NCBI RefSeq assembly: GCF_045223415.1
Contig: NZ_JBEQZJ010000002.1
Span: forward strand, 61,139 to 125,138
DNA from: Hoskinsella mucinilytica
Lineage (GTDB): Bacteria; Bacillota_I; Bacilli_A; Erysipelotrichales; Erysipelotrichaceae
Direction: 5' to 3'
Length of the DNA stretch: 64,000 bases
In this document: positions 34,782 to 43,902 of the stretch, in pieces
How the letters are laid out: every line of letters starts with the position of its first letter
How positions within the stretch are numbered: position 1 is the stretch's first letter
Notes under the pieces: generated by a model
What the model was told of the DNA's origin: nothing
Databases searched by the model: none
The model's input: only the letters and a program-made list of their open reading frames with translations
Made by a program: the position numbers and the translations under genes

Positions 34782-35457
34782 TGATTCCAACAAATTGATA
34801 TCCTTTGCCCCACACTGTTTGGATATATTCATGGTCTGGACATATGGTATTCAATTTCTTCCTTGTACTACTGATATGCACTTGTACGGTATGTGCACTA
34901 TTGACAATAGGTTCCTTCCATATCTGATCGAAAATCTCATATTGTGAAAACACAAGATGTTCATGTGCAGCTAGAAAATATAAGATATTAAACTCCGCAT
35001 CCGTTAAGGGAATTACTTCATCTTGATAATATGCTCTATGTTGAAACATATCGATCAACAACTTACCAGATCGGATGTTCTTACCATTTTTTGCTCTTAT
35101 GGTAGGGTTCATCCTTTTTAAAATTCTCATGTTCAGCTCTTCTAGATTACAAGGTTTCCCAATAAAGTCATCTGCACCTGATAAAAATCCTTGGATACGA
35201 TCATCATCTTCATCATAGTTGGAAAGAAATATGATAGGAATATTTAATTCACTTTTGATTTTTTTACAAATATCATATCCATTCTCATCTTCAGAAATTT
35301 TAATATCCAATATAACGCAATCAATCACTTCTTTCCTATATGGAAATGCATTCGCAAAGCTGGTTGCACAATAAACGATAAAATTACGTTTTGTTAAAAA
35401 ATCATAAATCACCTTCATATATTTTACATCATCATCTATCATCAAAATTGTATTCAT
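34765..35457 (-). CDS. OmpR-family response regulator
   Basis: This 230-residue protein has a receiver domain with DDD acid pocket, phospho-Asp in VILDIKISED, Ser in FLSNYDED and Lys in GKPCN. A winged-helix domain follows (PLTDAEFNILYFLAAHEHLVFSQ; VQVHISSTRKKL). It is coupled to the DISM kinase. Repeats TTTCTTGAAA and TTTCTTGAAC in its own upstream region match those before the 31181 surface protein, so autoregulation is likely. Confidence 0.93.
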   Translation of the reverse strand: MNTILMIDDDVKYMKVIYDFLTKRNFIVYCATSFANAFPYRKEVIDCVILDIKISEDENGYDICKKIKSELNIPIIFLSNYDEDDDRIQGFLSGADDFIGKPCNLEELNMRILKRMNPTIRAKNGKNIRSGKLLIDMFQHRAYYQDEVIPLTDAEFNILYFLAAHEHLVFSQYEIFDQIWKEPIVNSAHTVQVHISSTRKKLNTICPDHEYIQTVWGKGYQFVGIKDETV

Positions 35458-35591
35458 GGCTTCCTCCTAATTAAAATGCAGATATCACCAATACAAAACC
35501 TTAAGTTCATTATCACTCAAGTCATGATAATAAGCAAGTTGTCTTAAAAAAGATGAATCAAAAAGTGATATAGCAACATTTTTCGTTATTT

Positions 35592-35660
35592 ATTATACAT
35601 GAAGTTGTTGATTTCTTATGTTAGTGATAAATAAAAAAATGTTCAAGAAATTTCAAGAAA
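35592..35660 (-). promoter_or_regulatory. Two-component operon promoter with CTTGAA repeats
   Basis: On the minus strand two direct repeats, TTTCTTGAAA and TTTCTTGAAC (35641-35660), are spaced 10 bases apart. They lie about 22 bases upstream of a weak -35 (CATAAG), with TATAAT at 35592-35597. The repeats match the array at 31091-31130. Confidence 0.55.
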
Positions 35661-35792
35661 CTTTTTGTATTTAAAATGATATAGTGAAGCATTCAATCTT
35701 AGTTGGATATGGTAACAAAATGGATGAAGTTGTTAAAAAGCTTCATAGACTTCTTAAAACTTACAAATTATGTAATTTTTTTCGCAGATTAA

Positions 35793-35821
35793 CTGACGAA
35801 TACTTAAGATTGGAGTATAAT
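35793..35821 (+). promoter_or_regulatory. Promoter of solute-binding protein gene
   Basis: CTGACG (35793-35798), 17 bases, TATAAT (35816-35821), 32 bases before the ATG. With the divergent promoter and repeats this accounts for the useful content of the 396-base gap 35458-35853; I see no gene in it. Confidence 0.6.
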
Positions 35822-35853
35822 GAGAGAAACAAGTATTATGAGGGAGGCAATTT

Positions 35854-37290
35854 ATGAAACGTTTAAAATTACTGGCTATTACCATGCTGTTAGCCACAGG
35901 TTTCAGTATGCAAGGATGTAGCAACAACAATGAGCATGGTTTGGATCCTGATAAGCCCATCACGATTCATTTATGGAATTACTACAGCGGAGCACAAAAA
36001 GTCTCTTTTGATAAGCTTGTAGAAACTTTCAATGAAACCAAAGGAAAAGAAAAAGGAATTATCGTAGAAGCTTCCGCAAAAGGAAGTATCAGCAATATTC
36101 AATCCTCATTGAGTGACATTTTACAGAAAAAAGTAAATGCTGAGGAAATGCCGGATATTTTCTCTACATATGCCGATACCGCACAGGAAATGAATGAAGC
36201 AGATATGCTGGTATCCATAAAAGATTATATGAGCGAGGAAGAATTAGATACTTTTGTACCTTCTTATTTAGAGGAAGGAAGGATCTATTCCGATGAAGAT
36301 ATCAAGATTTTCCCTATTGCGAAAGCAAGTGAAGTTCTTGTCCTTAATAAGGTAGATTGGGAAGCCTTTGCGAAAGCAACCAATACAAAGATTGATGAAC
36401 TCTCAACATGGGAAGGTTTGAATCAAGTTGCGAAAAAATATTATGACTATAGTGGTAAGGCCTTTTTCGGTAGAGATGCCTTGATGAATTATCTAAATAC
36501 TGGTAGTACACAGTTAGGTAGTGCTATGTTTGAGGTAGATGCGAAAACAAAAAATGCCAAGTTTACACCAGATAAAGCTGTATTCAAAAAGCTTTGGGAC
36601 AATTACTATATTCCATATGTTAGTGGATATTATACCAAGATCGGTAAGTTTGCCAGTGATGACATCAAAACAAACGACATCATCGCCAGCGTTTCAAGTA
36701 GTGCAGGAGCTACCTTCTTTCCAAAAGAAATTGCATTAGAAGGTAACAAGACAAAAGAAATTGATTATTTGGTATTGCCTATTCCTAACTTTGAAGGATG
36801 TAAGCCTTATGCAGTATCACAGGGAGCTGGAATGGCGATTTCTAAATCTACGGAACAAAAGGAATATGCCAGTATCGTTTTCTTGAAATGGCTAAGCGAG
36901 CCTGATCAAAACATTGCTTTTACGGCTGCAAGTTCCTATTTACCGGTTACAAAAGAAGCTACCGATATCGATATGTGGAAAGAAAAGACACAACAAGAAG
37001 GCATAGAAATGAGGGATATTGTCAGTGATTGTATTCAAGTTAGCATGAAACAAATCAATGAAAGTACTCTATCAACACAAGAAAATTTCAATAACAGCTA
37101 TCTTGTACGAAATAAGTTGGAGGAAGCATTCTTAAATGTTGCAGTTTCTGATCAAAAAGCAGTGAATGATGCAATTTCAAAGGGCACAAGCAAAAAAGAA
37201 GCTTTGGCAAAATATACAAGTGATGCATACTTTGAAGCATGGTATAACGCTATGCAGAAAGATATCGACCAACTTTTACAGGAGGGATAG
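35854..37290 (+). CDS. Extracellular solute-binding lipoprotein without transporter
   Basis: This 478-residue protein has a lipoprotein signal with lipobox SMQGC (Cys22). The fold is that of family 1 extracellular solute-binding proteins (sugar type): ITIHLWNYYSGAQ, then IFSTYADTAQEMNEADMLV and SQGAGMAISKSTEQKEYAS. No ABC permease or ATPase gene is near. The next gene, 2 bases away, encodes a Cache-GGDEF-EAL protein, so this protein may serve as an outside ligand receptor for c-di-GMP signalling and not for import. Starts behind GAGGG. Confidence 0.9.
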   Translation: MKRLKLLAITMLLATGFSMQGCSNNNEHGLDPDKPITIHLWNYYSGAQKVSFDKLVETFNETKGKEKGIIVEASAKGSISNIQSSLSDILQKKVNAEEMPDIFSTYADTAQEMNEADMLVSIKDYMSEEELDTFVPSYLEEGRIYSDEDIKIFPIAKASEVLVLNKVDWEAFAKATNTKIDELSTWEGLNQVAKKYYDYSGKAFFGRDALMNYLNTGSTQLGSAMFEVDAKTKNAKFTPDKAVFKKLWDNYYIPYVSGYYTKIGKFASDDIKTNDIIASVSSSAGATFFPKEIALEGNKTKEIDYLVLPIPNFEGCKPYAVSQGAGMAISKSTEQKEYASIVFLKWLSEPDQNIAFTAASSYLPVTKEATDIDMWKEKTQQEGIEMRDIVSDCIQVSMKQINESTLSTQENFNNSYLVRNKLEEAFLNVAVSDQKAVNDAISKGTSKKEALAKYTSDAYFEAWYNAMQKDIDQLLQEG

Positions 37291-37292
37291 TA

Positions 37293-40259
37293 ATGAAAAA
37301 GAGCTCTAAATCTTTATTTAGGAAAGTTCTTTTGATTCTATTTTTTGCTACTCTGCTGGATGGCGTTGTCTTCGTAAGTTCTTTATACTTCAGTGGTTCT
37401 TTTGATCAAATCAAAGAGAATTCTATTTCCCTATTTGAACAAAGAATCAATTATCGTGCTGAAAATTTACGTAAGACACTTGTCAATGACCTTTATGATG
37501 AAAAAAACTATGAACAGCTATTTCAACACAGTGAGTCGTATTATACGGCACATCAATCAAAGAAAACAGACGATTTGGTATTTGATGATGTGATATTAGA
37601 GGATATGATTACATTTCTACATTATCGATCTATTACAGGAACTTATTTGATCCTGGATCGTGAAGTATTTCAAACCGATTATTATCCAACGATCTATCTA
37701 AGAGACTCTGCCCCAAATGCTTCTTATACCGATAACAGCGATATAAGTGGAAAATATGGAAATGCTGAATTGTTGAAACAACATAACCTTTCCCTGGAAA
37801 GCACATGGATGCCGTCCATTCGGCTAGACGAGAATGATCCTACCTATGAATTTTATTTTAAAACACTACAGACAGCAAAAGATCATCCTGATTTATCAAG
37901 CATGGAATTAGGATATTGGGGAGAGCCCATCTCTTTGAATCATGATCTTATCGATGTCTTTACATATTCTATACCATTGATTGCACAAGATGGGACTGTG
38001 TATGGTGTACTTGGTGTGGATATTTCTACCGATTATTTTAAGACATTGTTGCCTTATAAAGAAATCAATAATGAAGAACGTAACACTTATGTGTTGACAA
38101 CAAAAGAAGATCACACATATCAAAGTATTTTAAGCAGTGGACCTGCGTATGAATATGTATTTAAACATCACACCCCTATTCGATTAGAGGATAAAGAAAA
38201 AGATGAAACATATCGCATGGAGATCAATACTTTAGATGATCGTGTATTAGGACATGCCATTGAATTAAATCTTTATGGAAGGAACTCCCCTTTTCAAGAG
38301 GAAGGATGGTATCTAATTGGAATCAGCAATGAATCGGAATTGCTAAGAAGCTCTCACGCTTTAGCAAGAAATGCCCGCATTTCTATTGTCATTGCATTGA
38401 TCGTAGGTATTGGTGCCGCTATTTTGATTTCCTATAAATTTACCAATCCGATCTATGCTTTGGTGCAACAATTGAAGAAAAGCAAACCAAAACAAAGTGT
38501 CCATTTGCCTCGTGTGAATATTGATGAAATCGATGAACTAAGTACCTCTATCGAAATCTTTTCTCAAGGACTCATTGGTGCTGAATCCAGACTTTCTCAG
38601 ATTATTTACTCTCTTGATATTCCCATTGCCGCAATGGAAATTGTAGAAAACGGTGATGTGTATTGTACGGAGAAACTTGTGGAATTATTAGCATTTGAAC
38701 AACGTTATCAAACGATAACTAATTTTGAAAAGCAGGTATTTGATGAACAATTTGAAATATTTAAGCAACACGCTTCCCTTTATGAAGAACATGAAGAAGT
38801 CATAGACGGAAAACGTATTCAAGTTTATGTTTGTTATATCGATGCTGGCGTAAATGATCGAAAATGGCTTCGTTTCACACGTACGATTCAAGCGAAAAGT
38901 CAAATTATCATCGTTATGGATGTCACAAAAGAATTTGAGGAAAAAGAACGCCTGACATATGAACGAAATCATGATAGTTTAACAGGATTGTTAAATCGTC
39001 GTGCTTTCAGTGAAGAAGTCAATGATTTGCTTACGCAAAAAAATCTTGGCACTTGTGGAATGGTCTTATGGGATTTGGATAACTTGAAATTCGTGAATGA
39101 TACCTATGGACATGATGGTGGAGATTTATTGATCAAAGCCATTGCCAGTCAATTGAAACAAGTAGACACAAAGTATTGTATTCCTGCTAGAATGGCAGGT
39201 GATGAATTCCTTGTATTCTATCATCATTTCAAAAATGAAGATGCTTTATTATCTAGCATACAAAATCTCCACAAAAAGATGATGTCTACACAAATCAAGT
39301 TTACAAATCATGATACAGGTAACATCAAAGTTTCCGTTGGTATTGCTTATTATCCTAAAGATGCTTCGACATATGATGATCTTCTACATTTTGCGGACTT
39401 TGCGATGTATGATGCTAAAAACTTCCAAAAAGGAAGCGTACGCTGTTTCAATGAAGAAATGTATCAGCATAATAAAATGCTGATGAGTGGTCGTATGGAA
39501 TTGAATACCATTTTAGATGATAACCTTGTTCGTTATGCATTTCAACCGATCATCAGCGCAAAAGACGGTAGTATCTTAGGTTTTGAAGCACTTATGCGAC
39601 CTCAAAGTGACATTCTAACCTCACCTCAGGATGTGATGTTATTAGCACGTGCTCAATCACAACTATATCGTGTGGAATATATGACATGGACACAATCCAT
39701 TAAGCAATACTTAGCACTACAACATCCTTTCTCGGAAGCAAAACTATTTATCAACTCTATTCCTAGTATTCCGATGCTTGATGATCTGATCAAAGAATTA
39801 GAATCAAACTATGCAAAACAATTACCTCATCTTGTAGTGGAATTAATCGAAACGGATGAAATTGAACATAAGTATTTACAAGTAAAACAAGATTTTATGG
39901 CACGATGGAACGGTAAAATGGCAATTGATGACTTTGGTAGTGGCTATAATTCCGATACCACTCTGTTAAATATCAATGCAGACTACATCAAGATCGATAT
40001 CGAATTGATTCATAATATTGATCATGATGATGATAGGCAGCTCATGGTTAAGAATATCATAGGCTTTGCACACCAAAAGCATACCTATGTCATAGCAGAA
40101 GGTGTGGAAACAAAAGAAGAAATGGAAACCTTAATTAGCTTCCATGTTGATTATTTACAAGGCTATTATACTGGAAAACCTGATTTCATCATCAAAGACA
40201 TTGATTCAAAAATCAAACAAGAAATTCAGGAAATCTATCACACTTATCACGAGAACTGA
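37293..40259 (+). CDS. Cache-GGDEF-EAL membrane c-di-GMP enzyme
   Basis: The protein has 988 residues. Two membrane spans (about 12-32 and 360-380) flank an outside Cache-like sensor (about 40-350, with VYGVLGVDISTDYF). A HAMP-like linker and a PAS-like region (about 435-545) follow. The GGDEF domain (about 555-715) reads AGDEF, still compatible with cyclase activity (NHDSLTGLLNRRAF, WDLDNLKFVNDTYG). The EAL domain (about 735-985) retains FEALMRP, INSIPS, ELIETD, IDDFGSGYNS, YIKID, EGVET and LQGYYTG. It could make or break down c-di-GMP depending on the outside signal. Its start overlaps the end of the lipoprotein operon message behind AGGAGGG. Confidence 0.92.
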   Translation: MKKSSKSLFRKVLLILFFATLLDGVVFVSSLYFSGSFDQIKENSISLFEQRINYRAENLRKTLVNDLYDEKNYEQLFQHSESYYTAHQSKKTDDLVFDDVILEDMITFLHYRSITGTYLILDREVFQTDYYPTIYLRDSAPNASYTDNSDISGKYGNAELLKQHNLSLESTWMPSIRLDENDPTYEFYFKTLQTAKDHPDLSSMELGYWGEPISLNHDLIDVFTYSIPLIAQDGTVYGVLGVDISTDYFKTLLPYKEINNEERNTYVLTTKEDHTYQSILSSGPAYEYVFKHHTPIRLEDKEKDETYRMEINTLDDRVLGHAIELNLYGRNSPFQEEGWYLIGISNESELLRSSHALARNARISIVIALIVGIGAAILISYKFTNPIYALVQQLKKSKPKQSVHLPRVNIDEIDELSTSIEIFSQGLIGAESRLSQIIYSLDIPIAAMEIVENGDVYCTEKLVELLAFEQRYQTITNFEKQVFDEQFEIFKQHASLYEEHEEVIDGKRIQVYVCYIDAGVNDRKWLRFTRTIQAKSQIIIVMDVTKEFEEKERLTYERNHDSLTGLLNRRAFSEEVNDLLTQKNLGTCGMVLWDLDNLKFVNDTYGHDGGDLLIKAIASQLKQVDTKYCIPARMAGDEFLVFYHHFKNEDALLSSIQNLHKKMMSTQIKFTNHDTGNIKVSVGIAYYPKDASTYDDLLHFADFAMYDAKNFQKGSVRCFNEEMYQHNKMLMSGRMELNTILDDNLVRYAFQPIISAKDGSILGFEALMRPQSDILTSPQDVMLLARAQSQLYRVEYMTWTQSIKQYLALQHPFSEAKLFINSIPSIPMLDDLIKELESNYAKQLPHLVVELIETDEIEHKYLQVKQDFMARWNGKMAIDDFGSGYNSDTTLLNINADYIKIDIELIHNIDHDDDRQLMVKNIIGFAHQKHTYVIAEGVETKEEMETLISFHVDYLQGYYTGKPDFIIKDIDSKIKQEIQEIYHTYHEN

Positions 40260-40283
40260 GGATGACATCCTCGGTTCTTTTTT
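40253..40283 (+). terminator. Intrinsic terminator
   Basis: GAACTGAGGATG pairs with CATCCTCGGTTC and is followed by a T-run, right at the stop codon of the GGDEF-EAL gene. Confidence 0.9.
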
Positions 40284-40305
40284 CTATCATAAATTTTTCA
40301 ACTTT

Positions 40306-40332
40306 TTAGCACTCTCCTATTGACAGTGCTAA
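40306..40332. promoter_or_regulatory. CIRCE operator (HrcA binding site)
   Basis: TTAGCACTC, nine bases, CAGTGCTAA. This equals the CIRCE consensus TTAGCACTC-N9-GAGTGCTAA except for one base. It implies control of the Hsp20 genes by the HrcA heat-shock repressor. Confidence 0.92.
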
Positions 40333-40347
40333 AAAGTGAGTTATAAT
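40320..40347 (+). promoter_or_regulatory. Sigma-A promoter of hsp20 operon
   Basis: TTGACA (40320-40325), 16 bases, TATAAT (40342-40347): both hexamers are consensus. The -35 lies inside the CIRCE element, so HrcA would block RNA polymerase directly. Confidence 0.9.
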
Positions 40348-40430
40348 ATAGATGTAAGTTGAAATAGGACTTACCAAGTAGATTCAAGATACTCATTGGA
40401 TAAGATCCAATCTGATAAAAGGAGGCAATT

Positions 40431-40826
40431 ATGATGAGATTATTTCCTGGTTTATTTAACGACGCATTCGATGATATGATGCATGATCACAGTATGATGA
40501 AAACAGACATTCGTGAAAAGGATGGAAACTTCATCTTAGATATGGAGTTGCCTGGATTCAAGAAAGAAGACATTCAAATGGAATTGAAAGAAGGCTATTT
40601 GACAATCAATGCAAGCCGTCAATCCAACAATGAAGAAAAAGATCAAGATGGTAACATCATTCGTCAAGAGCGTTTTTCCGGTAGTTGTTCAAGAAGCTTC
40701 TACGTAGGTGAAGATATCACACACGAGGATATCAAGGCAAGTTTCGGCAATGGTGAATTAAAGATCATTGTACCAAAAGAAGCGCCTAAAAAAGTAGAAG
40801 AAAAGCGTTTTATCCCAATCGATTAG
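40431..40826 (+). CDS. Hsp20-family small heat-shock protein
   Basis: This 131-residue alpha-crystallin-domain protein has DMELPGFKKEDIQMELKEGYLTI (core strands) and the C-terminal GNGELKIIVPK, with the tail FIPID resembling the I-x-I/V oligomer motif. It is an ATP-independent chaperone holding unfolded proteins. AAAGGAGG precedes an ATG ATG pair. It is first in a CIRCE-controlled pair. Confidence 0.95.
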   Translation: MMRLFPGLFNDAFDDMMHDHSMMKTDIREKDGNFILDMELPGFKKEDIQMELKEGYLTINASRQSNNEEKDQDGNIIRQERFSGSCSRSFYVGEDITHEDIKASFGNGELKIIVPKEAPKKVEEKRFIPID

Positions 40827-40878
40827 TATTAAGATTCAAGGTAGGTTTTCACACATATAGAAAATGGAGGCGATGGAT

Positions 40879-41289
40879 ATGAAATTTCTACCAGATATTT
40901 TTAATGATAACATGGAGGATCTATTCTATGATCCATTCTTCTCTAAGACAAGCAGCTATATGAAAACTGATATCAAAGAGAAAGACGGAAACTATTTATT
41001 AGATATGGAATTACCTGGTTATCAAAAAGAAGATATTCAGATGGAGTTAAAAAACGGCTATCTGAATATCCGAGCTGTTAGAAACACCAACAAAGAGGAA
41101 AAAGATGAAAAAGGAAATATCATTCACCAAGAACGTTTCAGTGGAAGCTGTTCTCGTAACTTCTATGTTGGTGAAGGTGTAACACAAGCTGATATCAAAG
41201 CTAGTTTTGAAAACGGTGAATTAAAAGTTGTAATTCCGAAAATTGATCATAAAGAAGTTGAAGAGAAAAAATTTATTCCAATCGAATAA
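40879..41289 (+). CDS. Hsp20-family small heat-shock protein, tandem paralogue
   Basis: The protein has 136 residues from the ATG at 40879; GGAGG lies 8 bases before, so the in-frame ATG at 40864 is not the start. It is closely similar to the upstream Hsp20 through the alpha-crystallin domain (DMELPGYQKEDIQMELKNGYL; ENGELKVVIPK). The pair is a recent-looking tandem duplication in one operon with 52 bases between the genes. Confidence 0.95.
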   Translation: MKFLPDIFNDNMEDLFYDPFFSKTSSYMKTDIKEKDGNYLLDMELPGYQKEDIQMELKNGYLNIRAVRNTNKEEKDEKGNIIHQERFSGSCSRNFYVGEGVTQADIKASFENGELKVVIPKIDHKEVEEKKFIPIE

Positions 41290-41300
41290 AACAAATCAAA

Positions 41301-41327
41301 AAGGTGCGAAAGCACCTTTTATCTTTT
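41301..41327 (+). terminator. Terminator of hsp20 operon
   Basis: AAGGTGC pairs with GCACCTT around a GAAA loop, followed by a T-rich run. Confidence 0.88.
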
Positions 41328-41387
41328 TCAACGATATTACCTTGATTTTATCGATAATGTTAGATGATTTTATCATGATATCGATTC

Positions 41388-41804
41388 CTAATGCCCCTTG
41401 TGTTTTTTTCTTTTCTTTTGCTGTTTTAATTCAAACATACGCATTTGATCTTCCTTTTTCTTCTTTTGATATCTTTGTACACGTTCTAATTGGTTTTGTT
41501 CCTGTTGCAATTTCAAAGCTTGTTGAGACTTTGTAGCGATTCCAACCTTCTGCATCTGCTTTCTTACCTTGCGTTGTAAACTTTTCGGATTTCTTTTTGA
41601 CTCCTTCAAAACCGTTACCACAGTCGGACTAAATTGCAGACGATCATAATGTTTCAGCATAAACTCCATTATTTCATGCTCTTTAGGCTCTGCGCCAAAT
41701 GTTACTTTCGCAACAGATAATGTTTCATTTTCTATGTTCTCAAAAACACCTACCCAAAATGGGTCTTCAAAAAATACTGTAAGTTTTCCATTTACTTTGT
41801 TCAT
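41388..41804 (-). CDS. yjdF: YjdF family protein (DUF2992)
   Basis: This 138-residue protein has an N-terminal domain (KLTVFFEDPFWVGVFE, KVTFGAEPKEHEIMEFML) and a long basic, Lys/Gln-rich helical tail. This matches the YjdF/DUF2992 family. GGAGGG precedes the ATG. Members in other Bacillota are controlled by the yjdF riboswitch, and the leader here is compatible. The biochemical role is unknown; a link to defence against aromatic compounds has been suggested for the family. Confidence 0.9.
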   Translation of the reverse strand: MNKVNGKLTVFFEDPFWVGVFENIENETLSVAKVTFGAEPKEHEIMEFMLKHYDRLQFSPTVVTVLKESKRNPKSLQRKVRKQMQKVGIATKSQQALKLQQEQNQLERVQRYQKKKKEDQMRMFELKQQKKRKKHKGH

Positions 41805-41814
41805 AATGAACCCT

Positions 41815-41940
41815 CCTTAGTTTATTGCTAAACAAAGAATGGACAACCCGGAGGGGCAGGTTACTTACCATAGGATCCTATGACGGCCGGGCTACCTACC
41901 GGCTCTAGTACATCATGGTAGATGCACATTGCGTTTTTAT
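41815..41940 (-). ncRNA. Probable yjdF-type riboswitch leader
   Basis: The leader before yjdF is compact and GC-rich compared with its AT-rich surroundings. On the minus strand it shows GCCGG pairing with CCGGC across TAGGTAGC, a perfect CATAGGATCCTATG hairpin, and AACC with GGTT around TGCCCCTCCG. A small GTTTA/TAAAC hairpin then lies next to the ribosome binding site. This class binds planar aromatic (azaaromatic) compounds in other species. I assign it from gene context and structure, not from an alignment. Confidence 0.65.
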
Positions 41941-41944
41941 CTTT

Positions 41945-42344
41945 GCATTTATCATCAAGCCATATGGCATGATTTCCAATTTTTAATATTCTTCTAAATC
42001 AATATGGTACATTGTTACATTCTGTTAGCTCAATCTGTAAGATACAAGTATGTTTATCACCTCTGCAAATAAAATTTTCATCTTATCAGCAATACAAACA
42101 ATCTCTATCTTGTAAAACCACCCCAAATTGCTCCCTATCCCATGTGCTGTAAACCATTTACCTGATAATTCTTACATAACAAAAGAAACATTTTCTTTTT
42201 GAAAGGCATCATAAAATTTACTATTTTAAATTCAGACAAAATATCATATCTCATCTCAATGCTTCTCTACTATTCTAATAAATGACAATTCCATATATCC
42301 AAAATAGATAAGCAATCAATAACTTAGCTAAACTAATTGACTAC
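41945..42344. other. Intergenic region without recognised features
   Basis: This AT-rich stretch of about 400 bases lies between the yjdF leader and the decayed gene. Both strands are broken by stops. I see no promoter, RNA or repeat I can support. Confidence 0.6.
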
Positions 42345-43682
42345 CTATTCAATCTTACATGTATGTTTCTTCGTTTCTTTATCGTAATTGATACCGACCA
42401 TAATCAAATCTTCTTTATATATTTCTAAAGAAGTAGGATATTTTTTATCCTTTATTTGATTTATAGCACTATCAGCATCTTTATTCCATTCTAACTCCAC
42501 AAGAATTGCTGGTTTATCGCAAAAGGTATGAATGCAATATCCGCAAATCCTCTTCCTGACGGTAGCTCTCTTATTCAATCGACGTAATAAAAGTAGATTC
42601 TACATCATAATTCGGTATATAAACTTTTCCATCTTTAAAGGAATAACCTAAGTATCCTAGGTGCACAAGTAATGTCAAAAATCATCTTTAGATTTAAACG
42701 TTGTCATATCATTTTGGAACTTATTCACATTGACATCGATATATTCACCTGATAATAATCGGATGATTGCCTCTTTTAAACCATCAAAATTCATTGCTAT
42801 ATATTTAGCCAATGATTCATAAGTTTCACTATTCGTCCAATAATTACTATATTCTTTTTTATTCAGTGCCAAGATAACAGAGCGAGGAGAATAAATAGAG
42901 ATATTATTTTTAAAATGATATCCATTATACCATCTTTGCATTTCACCAAATTCCATACCATGTTTATTACATAATGTTCTAACTTCTTCTTCTGTAAATC
43001 CCATAAATTGCTCATAAGGTGTAGGAAGTATCATTGATATTTCATCAAACATATTTAATGCACTATGTGTACCATATTTTTTTATCGGAAGGATACCGGT
43101 CATATAAACTAAATCCACATATGGCTGATCTTTTAACAAGGTTCTTAAAAAATCTAAATACGTTTCATAATCTCCTTTAATGGTGTTTCGCAAAATACAA
43201 TCCCATTCATCAATGATAAAAACAAATGATTCGTTACACTCAGTAAATATTGTTTTTAATACTCTAGAAAGGATATCTTTTCTTTGATAATCAATATTAT
43301 TATATACTTTTAAAATTTCAAACAAAACTGCATCAGTTACATCATGAATAAGAGATGCAACATCCTTTGATTCACTTAAAAATTCTTGTATGTTTAAATA
43401 AATCACATTATGTTTATTTAGATGCTTGTGATAAGAATTAACTGAACCGATTTTTAAAGAATCGAATAAATCAGATGAATCTGCACCTTTGGAATAATAT
43501 GCCACTAACATGTTTGCATCTGTGGACTTTCCGAAGCGTCTAGGTCTAGAAACACATAATTTAGATTCATTACTACCCACAATTTCATTTGTTTTTTCAA
43601 TTAATAAAGATTTATCAACATAAATCTTGTTTTTTAATATTTGTTTAAATGCTCTATGATCTGGATTTAGATAGTTTCCCAT
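42345..43682 (-). pseudogene. Decayed AAA-ATPase/PD-(D/E)XK nuclease-family gene
   Basis: The first 335 residues (from the ATG at 43682, AGGAGG 8 bases before) match the AAA-ATPase-like family that pairs with a C-terminal PD-(D/E)XK nuclease domain (DUF1703). It has Walker A RPRRFGKST and Walker B FVFIIDEWD. The frame then stops at 42675; a run of five T where six would keep the frame suggests a one-base loss. The following frame continues sensibly (TLLVHLGYLGYSFKDGKVYI) to another stop near 42580. The nuclease part (LPSGRGFADIAFIP, then KPAILVELEW and IKDKKYP) is split again, and the stretch between appears deleted. At least three lesions mark a pseudogene. Confidence 0.88.
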
Positions 43683-43902
43683 AAACAATACCTCCTGTTT
43701 TTACATTATACCATTACCATGGCCATAAATCATCTAGGATAACACAAAAGATTGATCTATTATCTTTGTTTTTTTACATAGAAATGTTCATCATATCTAA
43801 GATGAAAGAAGTATTTCCTCTTCGAAAAAAGGAAACATAAAATTTGTCTATTGAAAGCAGTAACACGCAAAAATATGGTATACTAATATCGAGGTGAAAC
43901 AA

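Noticed and set aside
35854..37290. ABC sugar importer
   Set aside because: Only the binding protein is present; no permease or ATPase gene occurs nearby.
42345..42578. Separate small gene of 77 residues
   Set aside because: It is the C-terminal nuclease fragment of the decayed AAA-ATPase/PD-(D/E)XK gene, not an independent gene.
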